A stretch of 64,000 nucleotides of DNA from Rhynchosporium graminicola (GCA_900074885.1 FJUW01000031.1:188634-252633); one strand, 5' to 3'; positions 12,350 through 24,864 are shown, numbered from the stretch's first letter. The notes: generated by a model not told the origin, from the sequence alone. A program made the numbers and translations.

Positions 12350-12689
12350 CGATAGCTAGAAGTAGAGTAGTACTCAAAGAAGCAGTAGTACTATGATTCT
12401 TGATAGTAAGCGTCGAACTATTTCTTAGTACTAAGGGTAGAGATTCAAGTTACAAGCTTCCGATTAAGGTATAGTATACGCGTATAGTTAGTTAAACTAG
12501 CGCGTCTTTCTATAGTAAATATAGTCGCGCAGAGTGCTAGTAGAGAGAGTTCTTTAGCTATCGCACCTACGCTACCCTTATTAGAAGAAGTCGAAGAAGT
12601 ATACTCCGATAACTCTAGCTTTATTAAAGAGATACTATAAATAAGCTGTAATACTTAATACTTATACTTATATAGTAGTTAAAGTCGAT

Positions 12690-15600
12690 GATTCCGAAAT
12701 TATCGTATCTCGAGGTGCAGAGTTTTCCGCGCTAGCGCCGGAACTCACCTAAGTCCCTAGGACTTAAAATATACCTGATTTACCCCCTATAGACGCTAAA
12801 TCGATGTCCTAGGACTATCTAGAGGATCCGGAAGACCCGGAATTAGAACTTATTACTACGATTACGCTAGAAGAGCTGTATAAACGCAAGAAGATAAGTA
12901 GCTTTACGTCTTTGAACTTAGCAGATAGCTATAAGCTTAAGGGAGGAGAGAACTATACGGAATAGAGAGATAAGGTACTGAATATTACTAAAACTAATAG
13001 AATTAGTAAGTTTCTTAATATTAAATCTCGTGACCACGTGCCTAAAGAGGTAGATAAATAGGACGACGAGGTCGACGATAAAGCCCTTAAGAAGTAGTAA
13101 GATTAGGAGTCTGGAGAGAGTCAAATGAAGCTAGTAATCACGCTGAATTATAAAGCCGGACCTCTCGCGTATATAACTAGTAAAACTACTGCATTAGATA
13201 TATAAGAGGCCTTATAAGCGCAGTACGAAGGAGGTAGTAATATACTAGTGTATAACGCTATATAAGATTATATTAAGCTCTAGTATAACGATTTCAACTC
13301 CTTAGAGAAGTTTATTATCGCTTTTAAGCTCTTAATTATTAAATTAGAGACTTTGATAATAGCTCTACTTCTAGTATAGTATCTAATTATATTTATTACT
13401 ATAGTTTTAGAGAAGTAGTCTATATAAGCTGAAAGATAACGTTCTCTCTTAAGAGTTTCTTCTAGTAATAACCTAGATACGACCGAGAAAGCTAAATCAG
13501 GAGTAACTTTAGTTAGTTTGATCGAAGATATTACTAACGAGGTAAGAGTAAGTGACTCTACTAGAAAGATAGTAAGTTAAGCTCTATATAGTAATAAGTC
13601 TATACTTAAGAAAGGAAGCGGCAGAGGAGCTACTAAGCCGGCTAATAAGGATACTAAGCTGACTTGTAAGTACTATAAATAGATGTCGCTAAAGTATACT
13701 CTAGAGAACTGTTTTATTATTAATAAACAGAAGAAGAAGGAGTTTAAGGAGAAGTCTAGAAAGAAGTAGATCCTATATACCGAATAGCTAAAGAAGAAGA
13801 AAGGAGAGAGTAAGACTAATAAGACTAATAAGAAGAAGACTAGTAGTAGAAAGAAGAAGGATAACGATTCCGACGATAGTAGTATCTTCGGCGCAGCCCT
13901 TTTACTATATTTCCCTACTATTATAGCTTCTATAGCTATATTCTCTTACTATAATAAGTCACGATAGCTCTTCGATACTGGCGCTACGGAGCATATATCT
14001 AACGACCTTTCTAAATTTACCTTATATACGTTAAAAGACGACTTACCCTATATACTTACTATTAATAGGCTATTACGCTCTACTGGGATTAGAAGTTATA
14101 TGATTAAGGCGATAAAGACCGATAGTATAGTGCGCATATTAGAGTGCTATAATATACTATATATCCCGTAGTCTCTAGTCTGCTTATACTCCGGTTCTAA
14201 ATTAAATAAATTAGGAGGTTATTTACATAGTTCTATTCTCTATATATCTAAGGAGAAGGAGATCTATATAATTAATAAGAATCTATTTATTATTAAAGAA
14301 GAGACAACCTCCGGCGCAAGGTACGCTAGCCTTCCGAGTTTAAGCTTACTTGTAGTAATAGAGTAAGCTATAGTCGATATAGAGCTTTAGTATAGATATA
14401 TATATTACGCTAGCTTTAACGTAGTACGACGTACTTAATCTATAGTTACTAATATGAAGTTTATAGAGCTTAAGACTAGTAGAACTCGCCTTTACGTACT
14501 ATATAAGAAAGGCTGACTTATTCGGAAGGTTAATAAGGTGTCGGCACGTGCACGACTTACTAGATCGATAGATGAAATCTATATAGATATAGTATACCTT
14601 AAACCTAAGGGTCTGAATAGTTACTCTTATGCCTCTATCTTCTTATGCGCTTATTCGACTGGAAAGTGGGCTTTTACTTACGCTAAGAAGTCGGATATAT
14701 ACTTAGCTAATTAAAAGCTAATTAAGTTAGCCGAAATATAGTATTACTATAAAATTAAGGTATAGAGATATAATAGGAGTAAGGAGTACTCTTCCTCTTA
14801 GATGAAAGAGCTTACCGACTACCTTAGAATACTACTAGAGGAGTCTACTCTGTATACTCTAGAGTAAGATAGAAGAGCTAAACGCTCTATACGTATAATT
14901 ATCGAGAAAGTACGTATAGTTATAGTAGACTAGAATATACCTGACTATATATAGCCGGAAATTCTACTCGCTTATATATATATCGCTAACCTTACCTCTA
15001 CTTCTAGAGTAGAAGGGAAGACTCCTTTTAAGTGCTTCTAGGACGATATTAAACTAGGGGTAAACTATACTCCTTTTATTAAGTATCTCCGTATATTAGG
15101 ATATCTTGTCTTTATACTAATTAATAAGGAGAAGAGAGTCTAGAGCTATAAGGTAGCTCTTAGAGCTAAAAAGAGTATTCTAGTAGGATTTGAAAGTCAT
15201 AATATCTATAGATACCTAGTTAATAGAAAGGTAGTTCGTACCTCTTATCTACGATTTAATAAAGATAGTTTAGTTATAGAACCTTACGAAGAAGACGCTA
15301 TAATAGTACTTTAAACTAGAGGTAATAATTCTATCGATACTTTAAGTTAAAATCAAGACGTCGAGGTTACTAGCGCTACTACTCCTAATATAAGTATCAT
15401 AAGCTAAGATAAGGATTCCGAAGTCGAAATCGAAATCGATAGTACGGAAGATACCGAGTCTATAGTTAAGGACGAAGTTCTAGTACTAGAGGTCGATATT
15501 CCGGAGTAAATTACTATATAAAAGAAGCGTAGTAAGCCTCCTGGATCTAAGAACTATATGCCGGAGTACGTCCCTAGAGCTATACGCTCTAGCTATAATA

Positions 15601-17340
15601 ATCCGACTCTAATTTCGACGCCTGAGGTAACCTCGGAACTAAATAATAGCTACTCTTATACTATCTCTCTATTAGAAGAAGTACTAGAGAGTACTAGTTA
15701 GTATCGACTCGCCTTTTATACGGCTTAAGAAGAGTCTCTATTCTTAGATAATCCGACTACTTTAGATTAAGCTATAAAGAGAGCTAATTAGCTAGAATAG
15801 AAGAAGGCGATTATTAAGGAGTACTGATCTCTTAAAGAGAAGTTAACTTAGAAGACTATAAGTTACTCTGATATACTAAAAGAGTATAGAGTATTAGGTT
15901 CTTGTCTAGTTTTCAAGACTAAGAGAGATATAGATAGTAAAATCGATAAATATAAAGTCAGATTTATAGTCTAAGGTTATACGTAACGTTTTAGTTATGA
16001 TTACGATCAGACGTATACCGGAGTCTATAAATCTTCTACTTAGAAGATAAGCTTAGTAGTTATAGCGGAGTATAACTTAGAAGTCGAATAGTTTAATATA
16101 ATAATAGTATTCTTATATAGTGAAGCCGATACTTAGATATACGTCAAATTACTACTATTTTATAGATAATTTAGGCGTAGACTTATAGATAATAAATATA
16201 TACTCTTACTAAAGGCTCTATATAGTCTGAAGCAGTCTCTACGTCTCTAGTAAGAGACCTTACGTAAGGAGTTCGGTATTATCGACTTTATACCTTTATA
16301 AACTGATAATTGCGTATATATTAACTGAGAAACTAGAATAATTATTATTACTTATATCGACGATTTTCTAGTTATCTTAAAGGCTAGAATAGCTCTTAAA
16401 GAGCTTAAGAAGAAGATTCTCATTATATTCGATATTCTACTAGCTAGACTAGCTAAATACTTCCTTAGCGTTAGAATTATACGTAATAGAGAGAAGAAGA
16501 CGATTTCTCTTTACTAAGATACGTATATCGATAAGATATTAGATCGATTTAGAATAACTAACTATAAGAGCGCTAATACGCCTTTTACTACTAGTTCAGA
16601 GGTTTCTATAGTTAAATTCAAGGGAGTAGCTACTCTATAAGAAATTAAGCTATATTAATAGCTTTATAGTAGTTTATAGTACCTAGCTTATACTCGCTAG
16701 GATATACTATACTACTACTTTATACTATTATAATTTCTGATAAATCTATTACCTTAATACCTTACGAGCGCTAAGAGAGTACTTGCGTACTTATAAGATA
16801 CGAAGTACTACGCTACGACTTATAGAGGAGACGTTACCAATAGAGAGAAGATGAAATTAAGAGGTTTCTGCGACTCTAATTAGGCTGGTAACCGAATCGA
16901 TAGAGTGTCGCATACCGGAGTATATTTCTTCCTTATAGGAGGTGTTTTCTCAGCTATTTTAAAGCGATAGACTACTATAGCTCTTGCTTCTACGGAAGCA
17001 GAGTATATAGCTATATGCGCTTTTACTAGAGAAGTATTATAGATACGCTAAGTACTAAAGGAGCTAGGCTATAATAAGCTAGACTCTAGGAGTATAGAGA
17101 TATAATATGATAATCAGGGAGCTTTATCTCTATCGGAGAACCCTAAATTATACTAACGTACTAAGTATATCGATATTAAATTCTACTACTTTCGCTAGGA
17201 GGTCGCTAGAGGTTATTTAGACCCTTAGTATATACCCTCAAAAGAGAACGCGGCAGACGGTTTCACTAAACTACTTAGCTTATAAGACCTTAAGGCTTTT
17301 ATAGTAATACTAAATATAACTGTTTTATACCTAGAATAAG
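12690..17340 (+). pseudogene. Copia Gag-Pol relic
   Basis: Extended blocks of coding-like sequence are broken by frequent TAA and TAG codons, consistent with CAA, CAG and TGG codons mutated by RIP. Recognisable pieces are a lysine-rich zinc-knuckle region near 13660-13860, a protease-like DTGA segment near 13975-13990, integrase-type blocks at about 14500-15100, the reverse transcriptase YIDD box near 16353, and the RNase H/terminal ADGFTK-like end near 17255. No frame longer than a few dozen codons survives. Boundaries are approximate. Confidence 0.75.
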
Positions 17341-17550
17341 GGGTATAGATATTAATCGGGAAGGCAGACTATCTTAAAGGAATTACGGAACCTGGGGTTT
17401 ATCTAGTTCACGTGATATCGAGGCATAGTTCTAGTCTCTAGGGGTATTACTATACGTACGTATACGATAGTATAATCGACTAATTATAGGAAATTAGATC
17501 ACTTGTACCTGTAGAAGTTACCGACTTTATAGTATCTCTATAGAGGGGTA

Positions 17551-17728
17551 TATTGCGAGGATATAGGTCTTAGCATGGATCAGGTGACTATAGTCACGTG
17601 TATAGTCCGTGCGGATATTCCTAGATAATATCTTCTGTCGACTCTCTATAGTAATTAGTACTGTAATGCTACTAATACTATTCAACTACTCTATGCCTTA
17701 CTCTGAAGATCAACGTAACCTTGCGATA
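17551..17728 (+). repeat. 3' LTR of copia element (178 bp)
   Basis: Starts TATTGCGAGG (canonical TG mutated to TA) and ends CTTGCGATA, preceded by the short purine-rich stretch AGAGGGG. Six of the nine differences from the 5' LTR are mutations in this copy and three are in the other, all transitions of RIP type. Confidence 0.95.
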
Positions 17729-17733
17729 TTTTG
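17729..17733. repeat. Target site duplication (right) of copia element
   Basis: TTTTG, matching 12155-12159. Confidence 0.92.
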
Positions 17734-19470
17734 TAATTGTGCAAGAATCTTTGGAAAGGTCGTGTAACGCTGAGTAGTCGAGAATGAGGTATGCGATGAC
17801 TGATCTTCGGTGTCTGAGTCCGTATCCTTGTCCATACTTACGTCGGACTCAGAAACGGAGCTCACGTTGGAATTCATGTCAATTTCATCCCCCTCAGATT
17901 GCGAGCGAGAGATCCCAAAGCTAAGACCATTAACATATTTGAGGTCTTCGACCTCAAGAAGGTTATTGCGGATGGGTCTTCCGATAAGAACATCAATGTC
18001 GGCTCTGTTGGCAATAAACTTTAGGTGCTCGATGGCATTGAGCTGTCGCAGCGACCCCTGGATATTTATATCTGGATCCAGCGAGACTTTTTACTGTAAT
18101 TCTGTCCGGAAATTTTGCGCTAACCTTTTCTTCACTCCTTCATCTTGTTGTCTTTCCCAGAACGTTTGTCTGTCTTTGAGGGCTGTGGTGCCACCACAGG
18201 GGCGCGCTTTCTTACTCCTTACCCTGAGTTCAAGAACAAGGTCATCGCAACCTTCTATGTTAACAGCACGAGCCTCGAGTGTCTTTGATGTGGATGCAGA
18301 GGAGATATTAGGATTCATCATTGAGCTTGAAGATAGTTCCGGCAGTAACCTTGGGCACAGAAGCTCCAGCGTAGCCAATGTTATGTGGAGCCAGAAGTGC
18401 GATGGATCTTTTTCGTCCTCCACAACACGCATGGAATGGTTACCGATAGATGCAAACACATCTCCAGCGGTCCTACGATCCCATTCGACATCCCGGAGAA
18501 GCGCAATCGTGAAGACCGCCTCCCATTCCTCCAATGAGGTAAATGTTACCTTGAAGGGACGTGATAACCAATCATTTGGCTTGAAGTCTGGCTTCTTGAA
18601 CCAAGGCAAGTGAGGGGCTGGCAAGAATCCTCGTAACACTTGGTATATGTAGGGAAGATCGACCTCGCCACTGGGCAACTTCTCCATCTCCTGCCTGAGA
18701 TTATAGCCCCAATATATCCCGTCTTTCCGACATCTTCCAATTTGATATTACCAGAACGCATTAATAAAGCGCAGAGCTGCACCGGCAGAGGCTGGTAGAA
18801 CAGTAATATACTCCAAATTATCAATGTTCTATGCGAGCTTTTGTAACATTTCGGACACTTCGTTCCCGCACCCAGGTTTAGTTCGAATCCAGAGCATAGA
18901 TTTCTTCAATCTGAATCACCAGGCACTCGACCCCATGTATTGTGGATTGCCAGGTTTTGAGGACGTCTGACACAATTCCGAACCATGTGGACACCTTGGG
19001 AATAATAACTTCCAAGGCCTTTATCACTGCCAGAGGTCCTGGACTAGGAATACGGATCCGAATAAGCGGTGCTGCCATAACCTCCGCGTTGATGACCACT
19101 GAGCGAACATGATTGAAGTGTTGATGTGCTTGTGCTTGATCTTCAAGCCACATTCGAATTTCGATTGCAGCTCTGTGAGAAAGTGTCAAAGAGGTATGTG
19201 GTTGACTCCTGGGGTGCTGATAGTAAATGTGATTCGCTCGAGGTTAGACGCAAACACAGCGCACTCTTTCTGAACGAAGAACTTTGTCGGAGGTGTGTCT
19301 CTGCCCAATGGGTCATCATGGCGTCCTCTGTATGTAGCTAAGAACCGCTCGAAAGTGGCCTCGTCGGCGGCCCCTTGAGAATTATTATCTCTTAAGTGGC
19401 TTTTTGAAGGGTGTAGAATGACATCCCCTGCACATTCGACTTCAGACTTTCGTTTTCGTTTCCCCGTCAT
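17729..19470 (-). pseudogene. SF1 helicase gene, 5' half (N-terminal region)
   Basis: This is the upstream part of the helicase gene that continues at 12159. The probable start is the ATG at 19470, followed by a basic MTGKRKRKSE segment. Coding-like sequence runs leftward to the transposon edge. One frame covers about 18850 to 17729 and joins 12156 exactly in frame once the insertion is removed. That frame carries three in-frame stops: TAG at 18829-18831, TAA at 18748-18750 and TAA at 18091-18093. Two frame changes lie further upstream, near 19190-19200 and 18870-18890; the first could be an unusual intron. All three stops can derive from CAG or CAA by a single C-to-T change. The segment next to the insertion is Ser/Asp/Glu-rich (SESDVSMDKDTDSDTED), as in linkers ahead of helicase cores. 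The long plus-strand frame at 17810-18613 is its antisense shadow. Confidence 0.78.
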
Positions 19471-19973
19471 TGTAGCTTATTTGTTTTGTGGGAGTTTTAA
19501 GGTAGTCTCTTGACGAGAAATTCCCCAAAGTTGCTTGCATTGAATTATGACATTGGAGGTTGAAGATAAGCTGAGACCCAGGTTGAAGGAGGGAAGTCGC
19601 GTAAAGAAGACAGATGTCTTCCAAATCCAGCCCTGTACCTGCAAAGGTGGATAGCACGCTTCACTTTTGGACGACCCGTATTCTGCGCATAGTCAACAGT
19701 AATAATAATTTAGATGGTACAAGATTTGGGGATTTGAATTCATATGTACCATCCCAGATCTTCAAAGACGCAGTGCTATGGTGGAAATTTGTCGGTTCGA
19801 GCCTTCCCCTCAAATGGAATACCCAACGGAAAGCCTCATACTAAGCCACTGCTAGGTATGCTGTTGTCAAAAAGCTCGTGCTTTTCGAGATTTAATCGGA
19901 ATAAAGCGATACATAAATCTCGACCGCCAAGATGATATATAGCATGATCAACCACGTAGAAAATCCTCATCAT
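19471..19973. other. Intergenic region, possible small plus-strand frame
   Basis: Short space between two broken minus-strand genes. A 76-codon plus-strand frame (19614-19844, starting MSSKSSPVPAKVDS) has a coding-like look but resembles nothing I know; it could be a degraded exon. Confidence 0.3.
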
Positions 19974-20636
19974 TCAACAACCTTCTCCACACCAGACATG
20001 AACTGTATCGACGCGCTCACAATACCTAGTCTTCACACCCTCGACCTCCTGCTTCGTCCTCGGCGTTTAGAACGGTAGATACTCAACAGGGAACCAGCGT
20101 TCCAGAAAGCGTTATTCTCTCTCCCACTTCTTCAAAATAGCCTCCTTGCAATCAGCTGGACTCAAAAACACATGTAGCGAATATCCACCACTCCCAGTAC
20201 CCGCATAAACATCCTCTCGTACCGCACTCTTAGCCATGCTGTGTGTTGTAGCAGCATTGTCTACGATGAGAAGAGCACCGCCTGATTTCTCCAAGACAGA
20301 AGCTCTGACAGTGGTGTAAGAAGCATGTTTGGTGGCTGGTTCGTCCATGGCATCGGAAAGAAGCTTCCGAGATTTGCTTTTGAGAGATGTTCAAGTCTGA
20401 GTTACATACCTTATGCAAGTCATCTCCGGTATGTGCAGTAGTTTGGCGATTAAGAGCCATATACCTCTGGTCTTGGGTCCCTCACGTTCTGATAATGGTT
20501 CTGAGTGAAACTCGTACTGACGTTTCGTCCTCATTTTCGCCATTTCTTTGGGTTCGTCGTGTGGTAGGATTGTGAAGGATCGGCTCGGAGAAGTTCGAGT
20601 GAGCTGAGTGAGATATCCGATTATGTTTTGGGGCAA
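19974..20636 (-). pseudogene. DUF5519/luciferase-domain protein, broken
   Basis: The minus strand encodes pieces of the fungal family annotated as DUF5519 or luciferase domain, whose biochemical role is not established. Recognisable parts are a GPKTRG/MALNRQTT segment (about 20440-20480, like the family's PK-RG-QRQ motif) and the hallmark SLHVFLSPADCKEAILKKWERE (about 20112-20180). A C-terminal block with a TPRTKQEVEGVKTRY pattern follows, ending at a TGA at 19974-19976. The gene is broken. TAA stops interrupt the frame at 20112-20114 and 20067-20069, both in frame with the end. The N-terminal part changes frame near 20455 and again upstream. The first stop follows GAA and could come from CAA. 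An unmodelled intron could explain part of the N-terminal disorder but not the two 3' stops. Confidence 0.68.
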
Positions 20637-21818
20637 GGCAGTATCAGCTCATCTCAACCAGTCGTGATCGTTCTCGACAAAACCCCATGGTGAGTATGAT
20701 AGTGGTATTGCTGTGTAGGTGTAGGAATTTGAGAGCGAATCTGGAAGGCTTTGTAATAAGCGAAGAGGATAAGCGCGTTAAGTGAATTTCATACTTTATC
20801 TACACTGTAGGTAGTAGCTGGCTGTGAGTTAGAGGCGGAGGCTTTGTGGCATGATTACAATTTTGCTCATACTCTACCAGCTAGTTCAACTTCAATCTCG
20901 TACGACTGATAGCCCCTGGTGAAAGTAGCTTGAGGGGGTTAGGTATGTTTCTCTCACAACGATAAGAGAGAGTGAGGGTGGCTCCAAGAGGAGGGAAGTA
21001 GTTTGTCATTTTCCTCGTTGGCATTGGGAATTGGTAAGCGGAGCAATCAACTGCAACTACAATACTTAGCCCTCCGTTTGTTGATAGCATGCAGAGTGAA
21101 GCGAGCGAACTTTCAAGTGAGGAGATGGCGTTTATCAGAATCCGAGAACTCTGTGCGCAGTAGAAAGGGCATCATATACCATCGATATTATGCTGAAACA
21201 GAAAGCATCAAACTATGTGAAGGCAAAGGACTGAGTTGAAACAAATTGACTTCGCCCAGGTATTTCGAGGAGAAAAACTCGTATATCTTGCCACGCAGGG
21301 GTTCATTTGGGCCACGAACCTGTCAGCGAGGTACGGAGCTTAGCATGATCTTCGGGTATTTCCTTGATTATTCTGAATACTGGTCGAAATATGGCTCGTG
21401 GACTGCGACTTCGTACCAAAGTTATTGTACAATTGGACTCACTGGTGAGTGAGGCTTTGGTTTTGCAGAAGACGGGCGTGCTAGTGTGGTATGATTGGGC
21501 CAACAAGCATGCAGGCGTTGATAGCACACAACAGCCCGAGACGCTCTGGTTCACTCGTTGCTTGTAAGGCGAAGAAGTGTAATGTCAAGATCAAATCAGA
21601 AACTTGATTGCCTCCCTTGAAGATTGAAGGTACACTATTGGGCTAAAGCATACTTCCACGTGATCGCTCCCGCCCGGGCGCAGGCGCAGTACAGTATAGT
21701 ATGGCCGATTTCGCAGGCAACCAAATAGCGAGATGGAGGATAATTCCCCCAAAGTATCTATGACTCCTTCCGCAGTCCTCACAACAACATCAATTGATAC
21801 GCCATATCTTCCAACATC
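20637..21818. other. Intergenic region upstream of threonine synthase
   Basis: Short overlapping frames on both strands resemble no family. The last 150 bp include the likely promoter of the threonine synthase gene. I see nothing else. Confidence 0.5.
21761..21766 (+). promoter_or_regulatory. Possible Gcn4/CPC1 site (TGACTC)
   Basis: TGACTC stands 53 bp upstream of the threonine synthase ATG. The core recognised by Gcn4/CPC1-type activators of amino-acid biosynthesis is TGA(C/G)TCA; this is five to six bases of it with C in place of the final A. Such sites are expected at THR4-type promoters, but a six-base match is weak. Confidence 0.3.
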
Positions 21819-23619
21819 ATGTCAGGTACAGCTGGACCAGCTGGTTCGGCAATGCCAGCCACGAAACATATTCCAGTCACACAGGAACCAAAAGATGCGA
21901 CTCATACACCGTCCCAGCGGTACTTATCCACAAGAGGAGGATCATACGGAGTACTTAACCCGTCGAAAGCAGCGGCAGAGTTCCACAATGCTGACTGTAC
22001 CTAGCTTTCATTCGAGGAGGTCGTATTGAAAGGATTGGCATCAGACGGTGGACTTTTCATTCCTGAGGAGATCCCCGCCATACCCCGCGATTGGGAATCG
22101 AAATGGAAGAACCTATCCTTCTCCGAGTTGGCATTCAAAATTCTCTCCCTTTACATCTCATCCTCCGAAATACCTCCAAGCGACCTCAAAGAAGTCATAA
22201 ATCGAAGTTACTCCACGTTCCGGGCTCCAGAGACTGTCCCTCTCGTTACACTAGACGAAACGAACAATCTACATCTGTTGGAGCTTTTCCATGGTCCGAC
22301 CTTCGCATTTAAGGATGTGGCGTTACAACTTCTCGGTAATCTGTTCGAATACTTCCTTGTGAGGCGGAATGAGGGAAAGACTGGGAGCGATAGACATCAT
22401 TTGACTGTGGTGGGAGCTACAAGTGGTGATACTGGATCTGCCGCCATCTATGGTCTGCGAGGAAAGAAGGATGTGTCGGTGTTCATTCTGCATCCCAAAG
22501 GAAGGGTAAGCCCAATACAAGAGGCGCAAATGACTACGGTTCTGGATGCCAATGTTCACAATCTGGCTGTTGAGGGCACCTTTGATGACTGCCAGGTAAG
22601 TGTCCTTCCTGTTTCGAAATGAAATTCTAATACTATTATAGGACACCGTCAAGGCACTCTTCGCAGACCCCAATATCAACCAGACTTTGAACCTTGGAGC
22701 CGTCAACTCGATCAACTGGGCCCGAATCCTTGCTCAAACAACTTATTACTTCCACTCATACTTCACTCTCACAAAATCGCCCGCATACAAGGCAGGCGAT
22801 AAAGTACGTTTCATCGTACCGACAGGTAATTTTGGGGATATTCTGGCAGGATATTTTGCAAAGCGCATGGGTCTCCCTGTTGAGAAGCTTGTTGTCGCAA
22901 CAAACGAAAATGATATCCTGGACAGGTTCTGGAGAACCGGATATTACGAGAAGAAGCCTGTTCACGGAGTAGCAGCCGAAGGTGGAATTGCCGAAGATGG
23001 GGCGAAGGCTCACGAAGACGGCGTAAAGGAGACACTCAGTCCAGCAATGGACATCCTAGTATCGAGCAACTTCGAGCGTTTACTCTGGTTTCTCGCCTAC
23101 GAGTTCGCAGCTGGTGCAGGAATGGACGAAGAATGGAACAAGAAGCAAGCAGGTCAAGAAGTCGATTCATGGCTCAAGGACCTGAAAAACAAGGGAGGCT
23201 TTGGCGTCCATGAAGAAGTATTGGCTTCCGCCAAGAAGGATTTTGAGAGTGAACGCGTCAGCGATGAGCAGACGCTGAAGACTATCAAGGACTACTATCT
23301 TGCAAAGCCAAGCTATATCCTGGACCCACATACAGCTATCGGGGTTGCTGCGTCTCTGCGATCCATTGATAGGAATTCGCCTGCGGATTTGCATCATATT
23401 GCTCTATCTACGGCACATCCCGCTAAGTTCGCGAATGCAGTTGATGTGGCGTTGAAGGATGAGCAAGGCTTTAGCTTCGATAGTGTGTTACCGCAGGAAT
23501 TCGTCGGTCTAGAGAAGAAAGAGAGGAGAGTGAAGACCGTTCCGAAGGGAGCTGGATGGGAAGGTGTACGAGCAATTGTGAAGGAAGAGGTGGAGGCGGA
23601 ATTGAAAGGAAGTAGATGA
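21819..23619 (+). CDS. THR4: Threonine synthase, PLP-dependent (THR4)
   Basis: Converts O-phospho-L-homoserine and water to L-threonine and phosphate, the last step of threonine synthesis; pyridoxal phosphate is the cofactor. Exons are 21819-21950, 22005-22595 and 22642-23619. The introns are 54 bp (GTACTT..CCTAG) and 46 bp (GTAAGT..TATAG). The product is 566 residues, slightly longer than the yeast enzyme because of an extra N-terminal Gly/Ala/Pro-rich piece. Family hallmarks are SQRYLSTRGGSYG at the N-terminus, HGPTFAFKDVALQ with the cofactor lysine at about residue 147, VGATSGDTGSAA (phosphate-binding loop), NSINWARI and SGNFGD-like TGNFGDILAG. Removing both introns restores these motifs without interruption. 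The ATG at 21819 is the first in frame with the conserved start region; a second at 21852 is possible. It appears intact. Confidence 0.95.
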
Positions 23620-24864
23620 TCGGATTTAGAATGGGCTACAAAAAGGTTTTGTCTGACCATTACTTGAGATATCTTGGCGTTATTATAATACACTGGGTTA
23701 GAGATTTGCAAAGACTTTCTCGCAATTTGATGGCTTTTGATTATTGATTTTCTTGTATACCCGAGATGCCTACCGGTAAGCGAACTAGCGAACGTGAATC
23801 TGACGCTCAGAGCAGCTGACTGTCTCACTGCTGACTTGTCCCTTGTTCCCTGATCTACGACGAGGTCGATGATCTCCGAGAAAGGCCGCTCACAACGTTG
23901 CTTAAGCCAAATAAGCTTCCAGGATATCACACTATAATGTAACCTGCTCTATCTAGACCAGATCTTACCACGATCACTAGGCCGTGATCAGCCTTAAAGA
24001 CGTTTTTTTCCTTCGACAGCAGTATACTTAGAAGTGATTTTTTGGAAGGCAAGTTCTACGCAATCTCGCAGTTAATCTTGCAAAATTCGTTTCGTATTTC
24101 ACTTCACTTCACTGTTTGTATGGATGTAATTCCTTCTAGCTGATGAAAGACTTCTTGTAAGACATTACGTGAAGCTAAGACCGCTGGAAAGATACCTACC
24201 TACCTGTACAGTCGTAGAGGTCTCCTTCCCTTAAGATAAGTTCCTCTGTTCACGAATCGTCCAATACTCTCCTTTTCCTTGCAAGAATTTGAATTCTGCA
24301 CCCTTTCATCACTCACTCTTGGATCTCTCGCGTCAGCATCTCCTCAAGCTTCATAGTTTTCCAACTTCAAGCTTCTCCCCTCATCTCTTGTGTGCCCAAT
24401 CACTGAGTTTCTGTTTCTAGCGATAAGACATAGGTGCAAAGACCGTGGGTTGTTTATTCCCTGCAATCGAAAATCATATTCACTGACGTATATAAAATCA
24501 TAAATCAAGTACAAGGTTTAATTACAATATCTCTTATCATTCCGGCATCCATCTTGTACTCACCTCAGCTAGCGCGGCTTGAGTTCAGATCCGCTCCTAT
24601 AGTACCGGTGCTCCCGGTATATGCGATTATTTACTTACACAAGAGCAGACACTTGCCTTAGACTGCTATCCGGACGGAATAGGTAGAGGATATATAGCAA
24701 AGCGAGAATCTTAAAAAATAATACTAATCTACTCTTGATTACCTTCTCTAAATTTAGTTTTTTTATTTTAGTTTAATTCGGGATAGAGTTTGCGGGATGA
24801 TTACTATGCGCTCGCACGTCTCAGTTTGTGTGTGTAAACAATCGCATATATCGAGAGTGGTGTA
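23620..24864. other. Intergenic region
   Basis: Downstream of threonine synthase, increasingly AT-rich towards the DNA element at 24865. I see no gene. Confidence 0.6.

Larger units (their letters stand above)
12160..17728 (+). mobile_element. Complete Ty1/copia LTR retrotransposon, RIP-mutated
   Basis: The 5,569-bp element has two 178-bp LTRs, flanked by the 5-bp duplication TTTTG, and lies inside a helicase gene. A primer-binding site matching the anticodon region of initiator tRNA-Met follows the left LTR. The interior is AT-rich, with TA strongly over-represented and TAA/TAG stops throughout. Copia order is still visible on the plus strand: Gag remnants (about 12900-13800), protease and integrase remnants, then reverse transcriptase with a YIDD box at about 16353-16364. 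Integrase before reverse transcriptase defines copia rather than gypsy. The LTRs differ at nine positions, all C:G/T:A transitions, so most divergence is attributable to RIP rather than age. It is non-autonomous now. Confidence 0.95.

Noticed and set aside
17810..18613. 267-codon plus-strand open frame
   Set aside because: It lies antisense to the helicase N-terminal region, where the minus strand gives the coherent protein and joins the rest of the gene.
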